DNA from: Dongia_B sp964406155
GTDB lineage: Bacteria; Pseudomonadota; Alphaproteobacteria; Dongiales; Dongiaceae
Direction: 5' to 3'
Assembly (NCBI GenBank): GCA_964406155.1
Contig: CAYOQR010000024.1
Coordinates: 1 to 64,000, forward strand
Length of the DNA: 64,000 bases
Notes under the pieces: generated by a model
Database searches by the model: none
What the model was told of the DNA's origin: nothing
What the model saw: only the letters and a program-made list of their open reading frames with translations
In this document: in pieces, positions 23,211 through 31,915 of the stretch
How positions within the stretch are numbered: the stretch's first letter is position 1
How the letters are laid out: each line of letters begins with the position of its first letter
Translations under genes and position numbers: made by a program

Positions 23211-26057
23211 TCATTCGTGATTATCCACCCCCAACAACCGCACTGGCAGCCTTGTCGCGCGGCTTTTCAGGCCGGGGCTGAAATAGGTGTTGGGGGCAGC
23301 GCTGGCGCCGGGGAGGAGGCGCAGGGGGCGTAGCCAGTCGGCCGACCAGGGCGTGCCTTCCAGCATTTTTTTCAGCGGGCTTGCGTTATTGGCGATCAGC
23401 AGATGGTCGCCATCCAGCTTGAAGCCGTTTGCACCCAGTTCCGCCACCCAGTCGGCATAGGAGTCCGGATTGCCATGGACGGCGACCACCGCCTGGCCGA
23501 CCGTGACCTCGCGCATGCCGGACGCGCCCGGCACCCGCAGGCGGCGCGTGGCGAGGCGTTCGAGCAGGCGCGTCTCGTCGCCGGCGACGCCGATCGCCGT
23601 GTGATCGTGCCAGTCGCGGCGGCGGACCCAGTCTTCGGCATCGGCGATGCTGATCGCCTTGCTGCTGTAGCAAAGATGCAGGCCGGCCAGCATGGTGCCG
23701 ATCTGATCGGCGGCGCGGCGCGATTGCAGCAGGCGGGCGGCGACATTCTTGAAGGTCTCGACGTTGCGCAGCAGCACGTCGATATGGGCGATCGAGCGGG
23801 CCAGCAGGCGTGCGGCGTAATCCGATGTCAGCCAGGCTTCGATATCCTCGGTGAGCTGGCGATAGTGTTGATCGGCATCGGGCGCCTCGTTTCGCCTCAA
23901 TACCAATTTGCTGATGCGCGTCTCGTCGGCGTAATGGGCGACGGCGGTGTTGATCGAGGAGAAGCAGAAACTGGCGCGCAAGGTATAGCTCATAGGCTTG
24001 CCGGCGGTGGAGCCCTTGACCACGGTGCCGCCGCTGGAGCTGACCCGCGCCATGTCGAGGATATGCTGGACGCGTTGCGCCGCCTGCATGTCCTCGCTTT
24101 CAACCTCGTCCAGGATCACCGGCCGTGCATCGGCGCCGAGCAATTGCCGGATGCCGGCTTCCGTGGTCTTGCCATCCATATAGAGCGCGAACTGGCCCAC
24201 CACGCGGCCGATGATGTCCTTCACCACGGTCGATTTGCCGGCCTGGGCCGGACCGGTGATCCAGATATGCGGCCGCCAGGCGAGCACGCCGCAGATCGGC
24301 GCGATGACGCACCAGCCGGCCAGCAGGTCGCCGCTCAACCCATTCTCCCAGGTGAGGCGCTGGCAGAGCTGCACCAGGCGGTTGGCCTCGGCGGTCGATG
24401 CTGGTTCCGCCGAGGCTGCGCCGGCTTCCGTCGCGCTCACCGCCGGGGCCGCTTCGTAGATGTAATCGCCCTCGATGGCGGCCGGATCATGCGGCTGTCC
24501 GTCAATATAAGCATGGGGACCCGTATGGACGACGATGCGTGAACGGCCTTGGATGCGGTCCCGCCAGGCGCCGCGTCCGCGCAGCCGGTCCGGCGTGAAC
24601 AGGCCGATGCGATGGGCGCCGGCGATCAGCCGGTCGGCCGCAGCATCGAGATCGAAGCCGTTGCGCCCCGGATGATGCCGTGCCCAATAAGCGAGTGGCG
24701 CCAAGGTCAGGAGATGCGCCTTGCCATGGGCTGCGGCGGTCAGCGCCACCACCTGCCGGCTGGCGCGCGGATAATAGTAATAGGTGCCCTTATTGTAGCC
24801 GAGGATGCGGAAGGGGCAGGCATCGTCTTCACCGTCATGCGGCGGTTCCCTGTCGGCAGGCGGTTTTGCCTTTGCCGTCTTATCCGGTGCTGTCGTTGCA
24901 TGCTCAGGCTCCGTATGTCCCGACTCAGCCTGTGCAGGTACTGCGTGATCGGGTGCCGCATGTTCGGGAACCGGCAGCTCCGGACGCCAGGTCTCGACCC
25001 GCGCCGTCAGCCAGGCGAGCACCTGATCGCGCGTCAGGCCCTCGGCCAGCGCATCGGCGACATCCCAGCCTTGCGGCTTCGCGCGGTCCCAGGGAATGAC
25101 GCGGATCGTGGCGGCGCCGGCCTGATGGCAGAGTTGTGCCACACCCGGATGCAGCGCGCCGCTTTTGTCGCGCCAACCCAGCATAGCCTCGGCGCCGGGC
25201 TGATCCGCGTCGCTCCAGAGGACGAGGCTGCGGCCTCGCAGCGCCGACCAATCGGCATGCCGTGCACCCTTGCCGCCGCCGGGCCAGGTGGTGACCGTGA
25301 TCGGCAGGCCTGCGAAGAGATGCGCGGCGGCCTCGGCGGCTTTCTCGCCTTCGACCAGCAGCACCTGATCCTCCGGCGCCGTCGCAAGCTCCGGCAGGCG
25401 ATAGAGCGGGCGCGGCTTGTCGAAGGGCCAATGCGACCAGACGATCTCGCCATCCGTGTCGCGGTCGGCGGGCAGGCGGGCGCGGCGGATCTGCGGCGTG
25501 ATCTTGCGTGCCTTGCTTGTTGCGCTGGTGCCGCCGTCGGTCAAGTCGATGCGCAGCACATAACCGATCAGCGCGCCGTCGGCCCGGCGATAGGGATAGA
25601 CGCAGGACGGTGTATAGGTGACCCAGGGGCGGTCCGGCCGTTTCGGATTCCAGCAGCGCACCGGCTGGCCGCTCTCGATGATCGCCGTGTCCCGATCGGG
25701 TTCGACGGCGATGAGACCGGCATAGACATCCTGCGGCGGCGCGATCGGGTCGAGGACGCGGCGCGGTGGTGCAAGCGAGGGAGAGGCGGGCGTCTGCCGG
25801 CCGCCGAGGATATCGCAGGCGGTGCGGAAATCGATCTGGTGATAATCGGCGATGAAGTTGATGACATCGCCATGGGCGCCGCAGCCGAAGCAGTGGTAGA
25901 AGCCCTTCGCCTCGTTCACGGTGAAGGACGGCGTCTTCTCATGATGGAACGGACACAGGCCGATGAATTCGACGCCGCTGCGCATCAGCTTCACCCGCGC
26001 GCCGATCACCGTCGCCAGCGGATTGGCCTGACGGATCGCTGCCACATCGAAGGACAT
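23211..26057 (-). CDS. CHC2 zinc-finger primase-helicase fusion
   Basis: 948 residues. Domains in order: CHC2 zinc finger (Cys35, His38, Cys56, Cys59, with YHCFGCGAHGDVINF); TOPRIM domain with LLVEGEKA (233-240) and SDADQPG (282-288); a Pro/His linker of repeated PEHA/DHA units (361-400); a helicase-like ATPase with Walker A GPAQAGKST (602-610) and Walker B VILDE (647-651). Such fusions replicate prophages, satellites and integrative elements. It makes an RNA primer and unwinds a replication fork of an element rather than of the chromosome. A small XRE gene lies 47 bases upstream on the same strand, and a toxin-like pair follows. No integrase or capsid genes are visible. Confidence 0.82.
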   Translation of the reverse strand: MSFDVAAIRQANPLATVIGARVKLMRSGVEFIGLCPFHHEKTPSFTVNEAKGFYHCFGCGAHGDVINFIADYHQIDFRTACDILGGRQTPASPSLAPPRRVLDPIAPPQDVYAGLIAVEPDRDTAIIESGQPVRCWNPKRPDRPWVTYTPSCVYPYRRADGALIGYVLRIDLTDGGTSATSKARKITPQIRRARLPADRDTDGEIVWSHWPFDKPRPLYRLPELATAPEDQVLLVEGEKAAEAAAHLFAGLPITVTTWPGGGKGARHADWSALRGRSLVLWSDADQPGAEAMLGWRDKSGALHPGVAQLCHQAGAATIRVIPWDRAKPQGWDVADALAEGLTRDQVLAWLTARVETWRPELPVPEHAAPDHAVPAQAESGHTEPEHATTAPDKTAKAKPPADREPPHDGEDDACPFRILGYNKGTYYYYPRASRQVVALTAAAHGKAHLLTLAPLAYWARHHPGRNGFDLDAAADRLIAGAHRIGLFTPDRLRGRGAWRDRIQGRSRIVVHTGPHAYIDGQPHDPAAIEGDYIYEAAPAVSATEAGAASAEPASTAEANRLVQLCQRLTWENGLSGDLLAGWCVIAPICGVLAWRPHIWITGPAQAGKSTVVKDIIGRVVGQFALYMDGKTTEAGIRQLLGADARPVILDEVESEDMQAAQRVQHILDMARVSSSGGTVVKGSTAGKPMSYTLRASFCFSSINTAVAHYADETRISKLVLRRNEAPDADQHYRQLTEDIEAWLTSDYAARLLARSIAHIDVLLRNVETFKNVAARLLQSRRAADQIGTMLAGLHLCYSSKAISIADAEDWVRRRDWHDHTAIGVAGDETRLLERLATRRLRVPGASGMREVTVGQAVVAVHGNPDSYADWVAELGANGFKLDGDHLLIANNASPLKKMLEGTPWSADWLRPLRLLPGASAAPNTYFSPGLKSRATRLPVRLLGVDNHE

Positions 26058-26104
26058 GCCTGTTACCGCATGGAAGATGCTGTCGGGTGGAGGCCGGTGC
26101 CGTG

Positions 26105-26344
26105 TCAGTCGATTTCGATCTCTTCTGGCGGCTCGGTCTCGTCGAGGGCGAAGATCGCCTCGATCAGGCGGTCCGATTGCGGATCGCGGCCGCGTTCCAG
26201 GTCCGCCAGCCGCGAGGGCTTGGTGTCGAGCAGGACGGCAAGCTGCAGGCGGCTGAGGCGGTGCCGCCGGCGATAGTCGCGGCAGGCCGCGGCCGCGATC
26301 TCCAGATCTTCGTTGCTAAATTTACAATACTCCAGACGCGACAT
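26105..26344 (-). CDS. Small XRE-type DNA-binding protein
   Basis: 79 residues from the ATG at 26344, behind GGAGG with 7-base spacing. The helix-turn-helix is RDYRRRHRLSRLQLAVLLDT, continuing KPSRLADLERGRDPQSDRLIEAIFAL. It is followed by an acidic C-terminus (DETEPPEEIEID). It precedes the primase-helicase by 47 bases and is likely the first gene of that unit, acting as its regulator or as a replication-control protein. Confidence 0.75.
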   Translation of the reverse strand: MSRLEYCKFSNEDLEIAAAACRDYRRRHRLSRLQLAVLLDTKPSRLADLERGRDPQSDRLIEAIFALDETEPPEEIEID

Positions 26345-26651
26345 ATCGGTGCCTCCAGGCTTGAGCGCGGATGCTTGGGTCGGGTGACTCACGGCTGTTT
26401 CACAGATTTTCGGCGGATTTCCGCCAATTCCCTCGTGAAACAGGCCGTCAGGGCAATCGGCGCGGTTTCGCCGATATCCTGATTGTTGTTTTAATATCAA
26501 CGATCGGATTTTTCAATTGGGAAATTGTTGGTGCCGATCGAATGGCGTCACGGGCGGCCACGTTGCAGACAGGACGCTCTGGCCGATTTCTGCTATTGCC
26601 GGGTCACGATTGTCGGGGCATTGGGGATCGGATGGTGGAGAGAGAAGCGGC

Positions 26652-26927
26652 ATGCGGCACAGGAAGCTGAGCCCGGCGGAAGCGATGGCGCTGCTGAACG
26701 CGTTGCAGGCGGGCGACCCCGTCCTCTGGCGCCGCTGGCTCGTGCTCGAATGGCGCCAGGAAGGCATCACTGACATCGCCGACGAGATCCGCGCTTTCCT
26801 GCGCCGCAGCCTGACGGATCTCGGCTTCACCGATGTCAACGACGTGCTGTTTCAACTCCGCCCGCTGGTCTTCAAGCTCGCCTCCGCGCAACAGTCCGAT
26901 GACGACGGCACCAGCCGCGCGCATTGA
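26652..26927 (+). CDS. Hypothetical protein, 91 residues
   Basis: Soluble and helical by eye, no recognised domain. The ATG at 26652 follows GGAGAG at good spacing. The sequence begins RHRKLSPAEAMALLNALQAGDP, then WRRWLVLEWRQEGITDIADEIRAFLRRSLTDLG. It is divergent from the XRE-primase unit. Its promoter region is A/T-rich, and the gene may belong to the same accessory module. Confidence 0.55.
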   Translation: MRHRKLSPAEAMALLNALQAGDPVLWRRWLVLEWRQEGITDIADEIRAFLRRSLTDLGFTDVNDVLFQLRPLVFKLASAQQSDDDGTSRAH

Positions 26928-26969
26928 GAGGTGAGGGGCACGGCTGGTCGGCTCGGTCTGTCATCAGAC

Positions 26970-27122
26970 ACTCCCCCCACCCTGACCCTCCCCCGCAAGG
27001 GGGGAGGGAAATGAAGCCCGGTCCGGCGGCAATGTTGCATTGACCTCCTGTCGATGCTCCCGATCGATAATTTGCGGCCGCATTCCCTCCCCCCTTGCGG
27101 GGGAGGGTTAGGGTGGGGGGCG
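26970..27122. repeat. Inverted pair of R2 repeats
   Basis: Copy 1 (26970-27012) has CCCCACCCTGACCCTCCCCC followed by GCAAGGGGGGAGGG. Copy 2 (27081-27122) is the same element in the opposite orientation. Each forms a CTCCCCC-GCAA-GGGGGGAG-type hairpin and may act as a terminator for the gene ending at 26927. The same pair architecture recurs at 49237-49389. Bases 27123-27345 hold nothing I can name. Confidence 0.8.
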
Positions 27123-27345
27123 ATGCTGCGCTCAGACAGACAACATGAGATGACAGCCTAAGCGAGACCGGATCATGGCCATCGCGTCACGCCCGCAGGC
27201 GACGAGACCGCTGACGGCGTGTTGTGCTTTCTCCGGGATGCGTTCGCTGGCTCACGCTTTCAGCGGGCTGCCCCGCTCATTCTGCAGAGGTCGTAGCACC
27301 ATCCTGCCTGCTAGCTTGCCGGGTCCATAAGCGGAGGGGGATGCG

Positions 27346-28284
27346 TTGGAACGGAATGACGAGGTCGCGGTATTGGAATCCGGGGCGATCGTGGCGCCGG
27401 ATCGGGAGGAGGCGGGCATGGCGCCCGGCCACTCATCGGAAGGCCGCGCCTCGGGGAAACGCTCCTTTGTCGCGCCGCTCTTCACCCTGGCCTCGATGAC
27501 CAGCGTGCAGCTCGGCGCCGGCCTTTCCAAGCCATTGATGGAAGTGCTGGGGCCGATGGGCACCACCTGGCTGCGCCTCGCTTTCGCGGCGGTCATCCTG
27601 GCGGCGATCAGCCGGCCGCGTGTCTTCAGCTATACGGCGGCGCAATGGCGGGCGGCGGCGCTGCTCGGCGTCACCATGGCGGGCATGACCCTGTGCTATT
27701 TCCAGGCGGTCACCCGCATTCCGCTCGGCCTCGCCACCTCGATCGATTTCCTCGGCCCCCTGGCGGTGGCGGCCTTCGGCATGCGCCGTCTGCGGCATCT
27801 CATCTGGCCGGCTTTGGCGGCGGTCGGCGTCGTCATGCTGGTGCGCGACCGCGCGGGCTGGACCGTCGATCTGGTGGGCGCCGGCTTCGCGCTTGGCGCC
27901 GCCACCGGTTGGGCCTGCTATATCATCCTGATGAAGCGGGTCGGCTCCGCCTTCAGCGGCCTCGAGGGATTGTCGATGTCCTTCATCTTCGCCGCCATTG
28001 CCGCATTGCCCTTCGGCTTTCATCAGGCGGTGGCGGGGGCGACGCCGCTTTATGTGCTGGCGGCGGCCGGCTTGGCGGTGCTGGTGCCGCTGCTGCCCTT
28101 TGCCCTGGAGATGCAGGCCCTGCGCCGCATGACCACGCGTGTCTTCGGCGTGCTGATGAGCGCCGAGCCGGCCATCGGCGCGCTGGTCGGGATGGCGGTG
28201 CTGGGGCAGCATCTATCTCTGCTGCAATGGAGCGGATTGCTCTGTGTCACCATCGCCAGCATCGGCGCGGTGGCGGAGAAGTAA
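27346..28284 (+). CDS. EamA/RhtA-type amino-acid or metabolite exporter
   Basis: 312 residues, ten membrane helices in two EamA halves. The motif GAGLSKPLMEVLGPMGTTWLRL opens the first half, and CYFQAVTRIPLGLATSIDFLGPLAV is the RhtA-like signature around helices 3-4. The second half has AALVAVLMSAEP-type residues (FGVLMSAEPAIGALVGMAVLGQHLSLLQW). RhtA relatives export threonine or homoserine. A TTG at 27346 after GGAGGGGG is my start; the first 37 residues are not needed for the fold, and an ATG at 27418 is an alternative. Stands alone. Confidence 0.8.
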   Translation: MERNDEVAVLESGAIVAPDREEAGMAPGHSSEGRASGKRSFVAPLFTLASMTSVQLGAGLSKPLMEVLGPMGTTWLRLAFAAVILAAISRPRVFSYTAAQWRAAALLGVTMAGMTLCYFQAVTRIPLGLATSIDFLGPLAVAAFGMRRLRHLIWPALAAVGVVMLVRDRAGWTVDLVGAGFALGAATGWACYIILMKRVGSAFSGLEGLSMSFIFAAIAALPFGFHQAVAGATPLYVLAAAGLAVLVPLLPFALEMQALRRMTTRVFGVLMSAEPAIGALVGMAVLGQHLSLLQWSGLLCVTIASIGAVAEK

Positions 28285-28638
28285 CCAAGCTGTCAGGAAA
28301 GCGGCGGCGCCGGGTTTGCGGCGGCCTCACGCGTTTCGTGAATAATCTGTCCCTCGTTTGGAATAAAAAAGTCGTCAGATGTGTCGGGGCTCACATCCCA
28401 GGAGGGGGGTAAGGCAACTCGGTTAATGACTTGCTAAGGAATCCGTGTGTAAAGGAATAGGAGTGCCGTCAGGGTCGGATGCCGGTCGCAGGCATCTGTC
28501 CGGAGGGGGTACGGCCAGAAGAGTTCCGGGCAATCCGGGCGATGTTCTGGCGCGTTCGAAGATCAGAGTCCGCCCGTCGGTTGCTTTCCATTGAGATGCG
28601 CTCGATGGGGTTGACTGGGGTGAGAAGAGGTCACCGCC

Positions 28639-31197
28639 ATGTTGCGCGTCTATACCTGTATTACTCAGGAGCATGACCTTCGCCTTGTCGTCCTGGCCGG
28701 GCTGATCTGCTTTTTCGCCTGTTATACAGCTTTCAGCCTGTTGACCCGTGCCAGCGATGGCAGTCCGCGCAACCGCCGGAACTGGATCATCGCCGCCGCC
28801 TTCGCCGCCGGCAGCGGCATCTGGGCCACGCATTTCATCGCCATGCTGGCTTACGTTCCGCATATGCAGGCGGCTTATGCGCTTGGCTCCACCTTGCTGT
28901 CGATCGTCATCGCCGTGGTGATCTGCGGCTGTGGCCTGGCGATGGCAAAACGGGGCAAGGCGCTGGCGATTGCCGGGCAGGGGACGAAGCAGGGAACTGG
29001 CCAGGGGGCAGGCCAGATCTGGATGATGGCCGGCGGGGCTTTGGTTGGCTTCGGCATCGGCGCGATGCATTTCACCGGCATGAACGCCCTGCGCGTGCCG
29101 GGCATCCTGTCTTATGATCTCGGCATGGCCGCCGCGGCCTGGTTGTTCGGCACGCTGGTCGGCGGCCTTGCGACCCTGATCGGTTTCTCGGGATCGAGCC
29201 TCAAATCCCGTTTCGCTGCCGCCGGCCTGCTGGCGCTCGGCATCTGCGGCATGCATTTCACCGCTATGGCGGCGGTGCAGCTCCAGCCCGATCCCTCGGT
29301 GATCGTTCCGCCCCAGGCTTTCCAGCCGGCCTGGCTGGCCATCGCCGTCACCGTCGTCACATTGCTGATCCTGGCGCTCAGCCTGGCCGGTTCCATTCTC
29401 GACCAGCATCTGACCACCCGCGCCGCCCAGGAAGCCGACCGGCTGCGGGCCAGCGAGGCGCGGTTCCGTCAGTTGGCCGATGCCACTTTCGAAGGCATCC
29501 TGATTCATGTCGACGGTCAAATCATCGATGCCAATGAGGCGCTGGCGCAATTGCTCGGACGGTCGATCGGCGATCTGATCGGCCGGCATGTGCTGGACAT
29601 CTGCACCGAGGCGAGCCTGGCCAAGGTGCGGGTACAGCTCGCCCATCTGCGCGAAGCGCAGCAGGCGACCGCGGTCGAGGCCGGGGAAACCGGCGCCGGC
29701 GAGGAAGCGGCCCAGCATCAGGCATCTGCCTCGGGCGAGACCGCCATCGAGATCGATCTGCAGCATGCCGATGGCAGCAGCATCCCCGTCGAGATTCTCG
29801 GCCGCACGATTCAATATCATGCGGATGTGGCCCGGGTGGTGGCGGTGCGCGATATCCGCGAACGCAAGACGGCGGAGGAACGGATCCGCCACATGGCGCA
29901 TCATGACGGCCTGACCGGGCTGCCCAACCGCAATCTGTTCCATGACCGCCTCAATCAGGCGGTGGCCCGCAGCCGGCGCGGTTCCTCGACAGCCGCGGTG
30001 CTGTGCCTCGATCTCGACCGCTTCAAGAACGTCAACGATCTCAGTGGCCATGGCAGCGGCGACGAATTGCTGCGCCAGGTGGCGAGGCGGCTCGCCGGCA
30101 GCGTTCGCGCCGACGATACCGTGGCCCGGCTCAGCGGCGACGAATTCGCCATCATCCAGGTCGGCGTTTCGCATCCCGATGGGCCCGCGATCCTCGGCGA
30201 CCGCCTGGTCAAGGCACTGGCCCAGCCCTTCGATCTCGACGGTCATCAGACCATCATCGGCGCCAGCATCGGCATCGCGCTGTTCCCCGGCGACGGTGAG
30301 GACGGCGAGGAACTGGTGCGTGCCGCCGATACCGCGCTCTATCGCGCCAAGGAAGCCGGGCGCGGCACCTATCGCTTCTTCGAGGCGGAGATGGATGTGC
30401 GGCTGCAGGAGCGCCGGCTGCTGGAACGCGATCTGCGCCAGGCGCTGGCCAGCCAGCAATTGGAACTGCATTATCAGCCGCTGGTCGATTGCGACGAGGT
30501 CAAGGTCCTGGGTTTCGAGGCGCTGGTGCGCTGGAACCATCCCGAACGCGGGTCGATCTCGCCGGCTGAATTCATCCCGCTGGCGGAGGAATGTGGCCTG
30601 ATCATGCCGCTCGGCTCCTGGGTGCTGCGCGGCGCCTGCCGCGAAGCCGCGACCTGGCCGGCCGACACGATCGTCGCGGTGAACATTTCCCCGGCGCAGT
30701 TCCGCCATGCCGATCTCGCCCGCGAGGTGCTGACGATCCTCGAACAGACCGCACTCGATCCCCGGCGCCTGGAACTGGAAATCACCGAGGGCGTGCTGAT
30801 CGAAGATACCGAGCGCACGCTTGCGACGCTTGGTGTGCTGAAGGATGCCGGCGTCCGCATCTCGCTGGACGATTTCGGTACCGGCTATTCCAGCTTGAGC
30901 TATCTGCAGCGCTTCCCCTTCGACAAGATCAAGATCGACCGCTCCTTCATCTGGGAGATGGAAAAGAATGCGGATTCCATGTCGATCGTGCGCGCGGTCA
31001 TCGCCCTCGGCCGCTCGCTGCGCATCACCGTCACGGCGGAAGGTGTCGAGACGCAGCAGCAGCTCGCCCTGCTGCAGAGCGAGCAATGCGATCAGGCGCA
31101 AGGCTTCCTGCTCGGCCGGCCGCTGCCGCAGCGAGACATCAGCAAATTGCTGGCGGAACCCCGGTTGAACATCAACAAGGCGACGGCGGCGGAGTAA
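28639..31197 (+). CDS. MHYT-PAS-GGDEF-EAL c-di-GMP signalling protein
   Basis: 852 residues in the inner membrane. Seven helices form an MHYT sensor with its three motifs near residues 59-67 (WATHFIAML), 141-148 (GAMHFTGM) and 204-210 (GMHFTAM), thought to bind a metal and sense a diatomic gas. A PAS domain follows at about 270-410, then GGDEF at about 425-590, and EAL at 600-845. The cyclase motif reads SGDEF at about 499-503, a commonly active variant. The EAL domain has FEALVRW, DDFGTGYSSLSYL and the metal-binding glutamates (ELEITEGV), so phosphodiesterase activity is likely. No partner genes adjoin it. Confidence 0.88.
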   Translation: MLRVYTCITQEHDLRLVVLAGLICFFACYTAFSLLTRASDGSPRNRRNWIIAAAFAAGSGIWATHFIAMLAYVPHMQAAYALGSTLLSIVIAVVICGCGLAMAKRGKALAIAGQGTKQGTGQGAGQIWMMAGGALVGFGIGAMHFTGMNALRVPGILSYDLGMAAAAWLFGTLVGGLATLIGFSGSSLKSRFAAAGLLALGICGMHFTAMAAVQLQPDPSVIVPPQAFQPAWLAIAVTVVTLLILALSLAGSILDQHLTTRAAQEADRLRASEARFRQLADATFEGILIHVDGQIIDANEALAQLLGRSIGDLIGRHVLDICTEASLAKVRVQLAHLREAQQATAVEAGETGAGEEAAQHQASASGETAIEIDLQHADGSSIPVEILGRTIQYHADVARVVAVRDIRERKTAEERIRHMAHHDGLTGLPNRNLFHDRLNQAVARSRRGSSTAAVLCLDLDRFKNVNDLSGHGSGDELLRQVARRLAGSVRADDTVARLSGDEFAIIQVGVSHPDGPAILGDRLVKALAQPFDLDGHQTIIGASIGIALFPGDGEDGEELVRAADTALYRAKEAGRGTYRFFEAEMDVRLQERRLLERDLRQALASQQLELHYQPLVDCDEVKVLGFEALVRWNHPERGSISPAEFIPLAEECGLIMPLGSWVLRGACREAATWPADTIVAVNISPAQFRHADLAREVLTILEQTALDPRRLELEITEGVLIEDTERTLATLGVLKDAGVRISLDDFGTGYSSLSYLQRFPFDKIKIDRSFIWEMEKNADSMSIVRAVIALGRSLRITVTAEGVETQQQLALLQSEQCDQAQGFLLGRPLPQRDISKLLAEPRLNINKATAAE

Positions 31198-31304
31198 TCC
31201 ATTCGCCCGGGTAGCTTTCCAGTCCGCCGGTTGATTTCGGTGCTCCGTCGATGCGGCGGCGGTGGCGTCGCCGGCAATGGCAATCATCTCATCTGGTGTT
31301 TCTA

Positions 31305-31680
31305 CCCCTCACCCCAATCCTCTCCCCGCCAGTCGGCGTAAGCCCACATGCGTCGGCAGGCGGGGCGAGGCGGCGCTTTCCGGCGTCGCACAGCGGGTGC
31401 CCTCTCTCGTTTGTCATTGCCGGGCTCGACCCCGTCGGCGCCGGCCGACATTCGTCGGCAGGGCAATCCATGGGAGATGCCCTGGAGCGCTTCCACCATG
31501 GACCCTCGGGTCAAGCCCGAGGGTGACAATGTGGGCCGCTACTGGCACCGCACAAAACCGGCAACGATGCGTCTCTTTACCCTTATCCAAAGCCCTCCTC
31601 GCGGGAGAGCACTCCCTCTCCCCACGCAAGCTTGACCTTTAACCGGAGAGTCCTGCGTGCAAACGGGGCGAGGGGCTGGG
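31305..31680. repeat. R1 and R3 repeat block
   Basis: R1 (31305-31375) is interrupted by an insert (TCGGCGTAAGCCCACATGCG) within its loop. R3 follows (31418-31530: TCATTGCCGGGCTCGACCCC and the GACCCTCGGGTCAAGCCCGA partner). Partial R1 pieces lie at 31600-31680. No gene is supported between 31198 and 31915. Confidence 0.7.
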
Positions 31681-31915
31681 TGAGCGGCATCAACAAGCCG
31701 GGTGCCACCATGCTGGCTTGGTTTTAGCAGTGCATTGATGTAACGGCGCGAACCGGTCATCATGCTGTCGTGCGCCATGGGGACGATGGCTGCCGCCGGA
31801 GACGTCATCGCCACACGGGTTACACCGGGCGGCGGGTGGCCGCTCCACTGGCCAGGCGGTGGATCGATCCTCGAGGCTGCCAGTTTGCTGACGGTGAGAG
31901 GGATCCGACAACGCT

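Noticed and set aside
28423..31287. 954-codon frame opposite the MHYT-GGDEF-EAL gene
   Set aside because: The plus-strand protein has all expected domains in order. The minus frame is a shadow with His/Gln/Arg-rich low complexity and no family signature.
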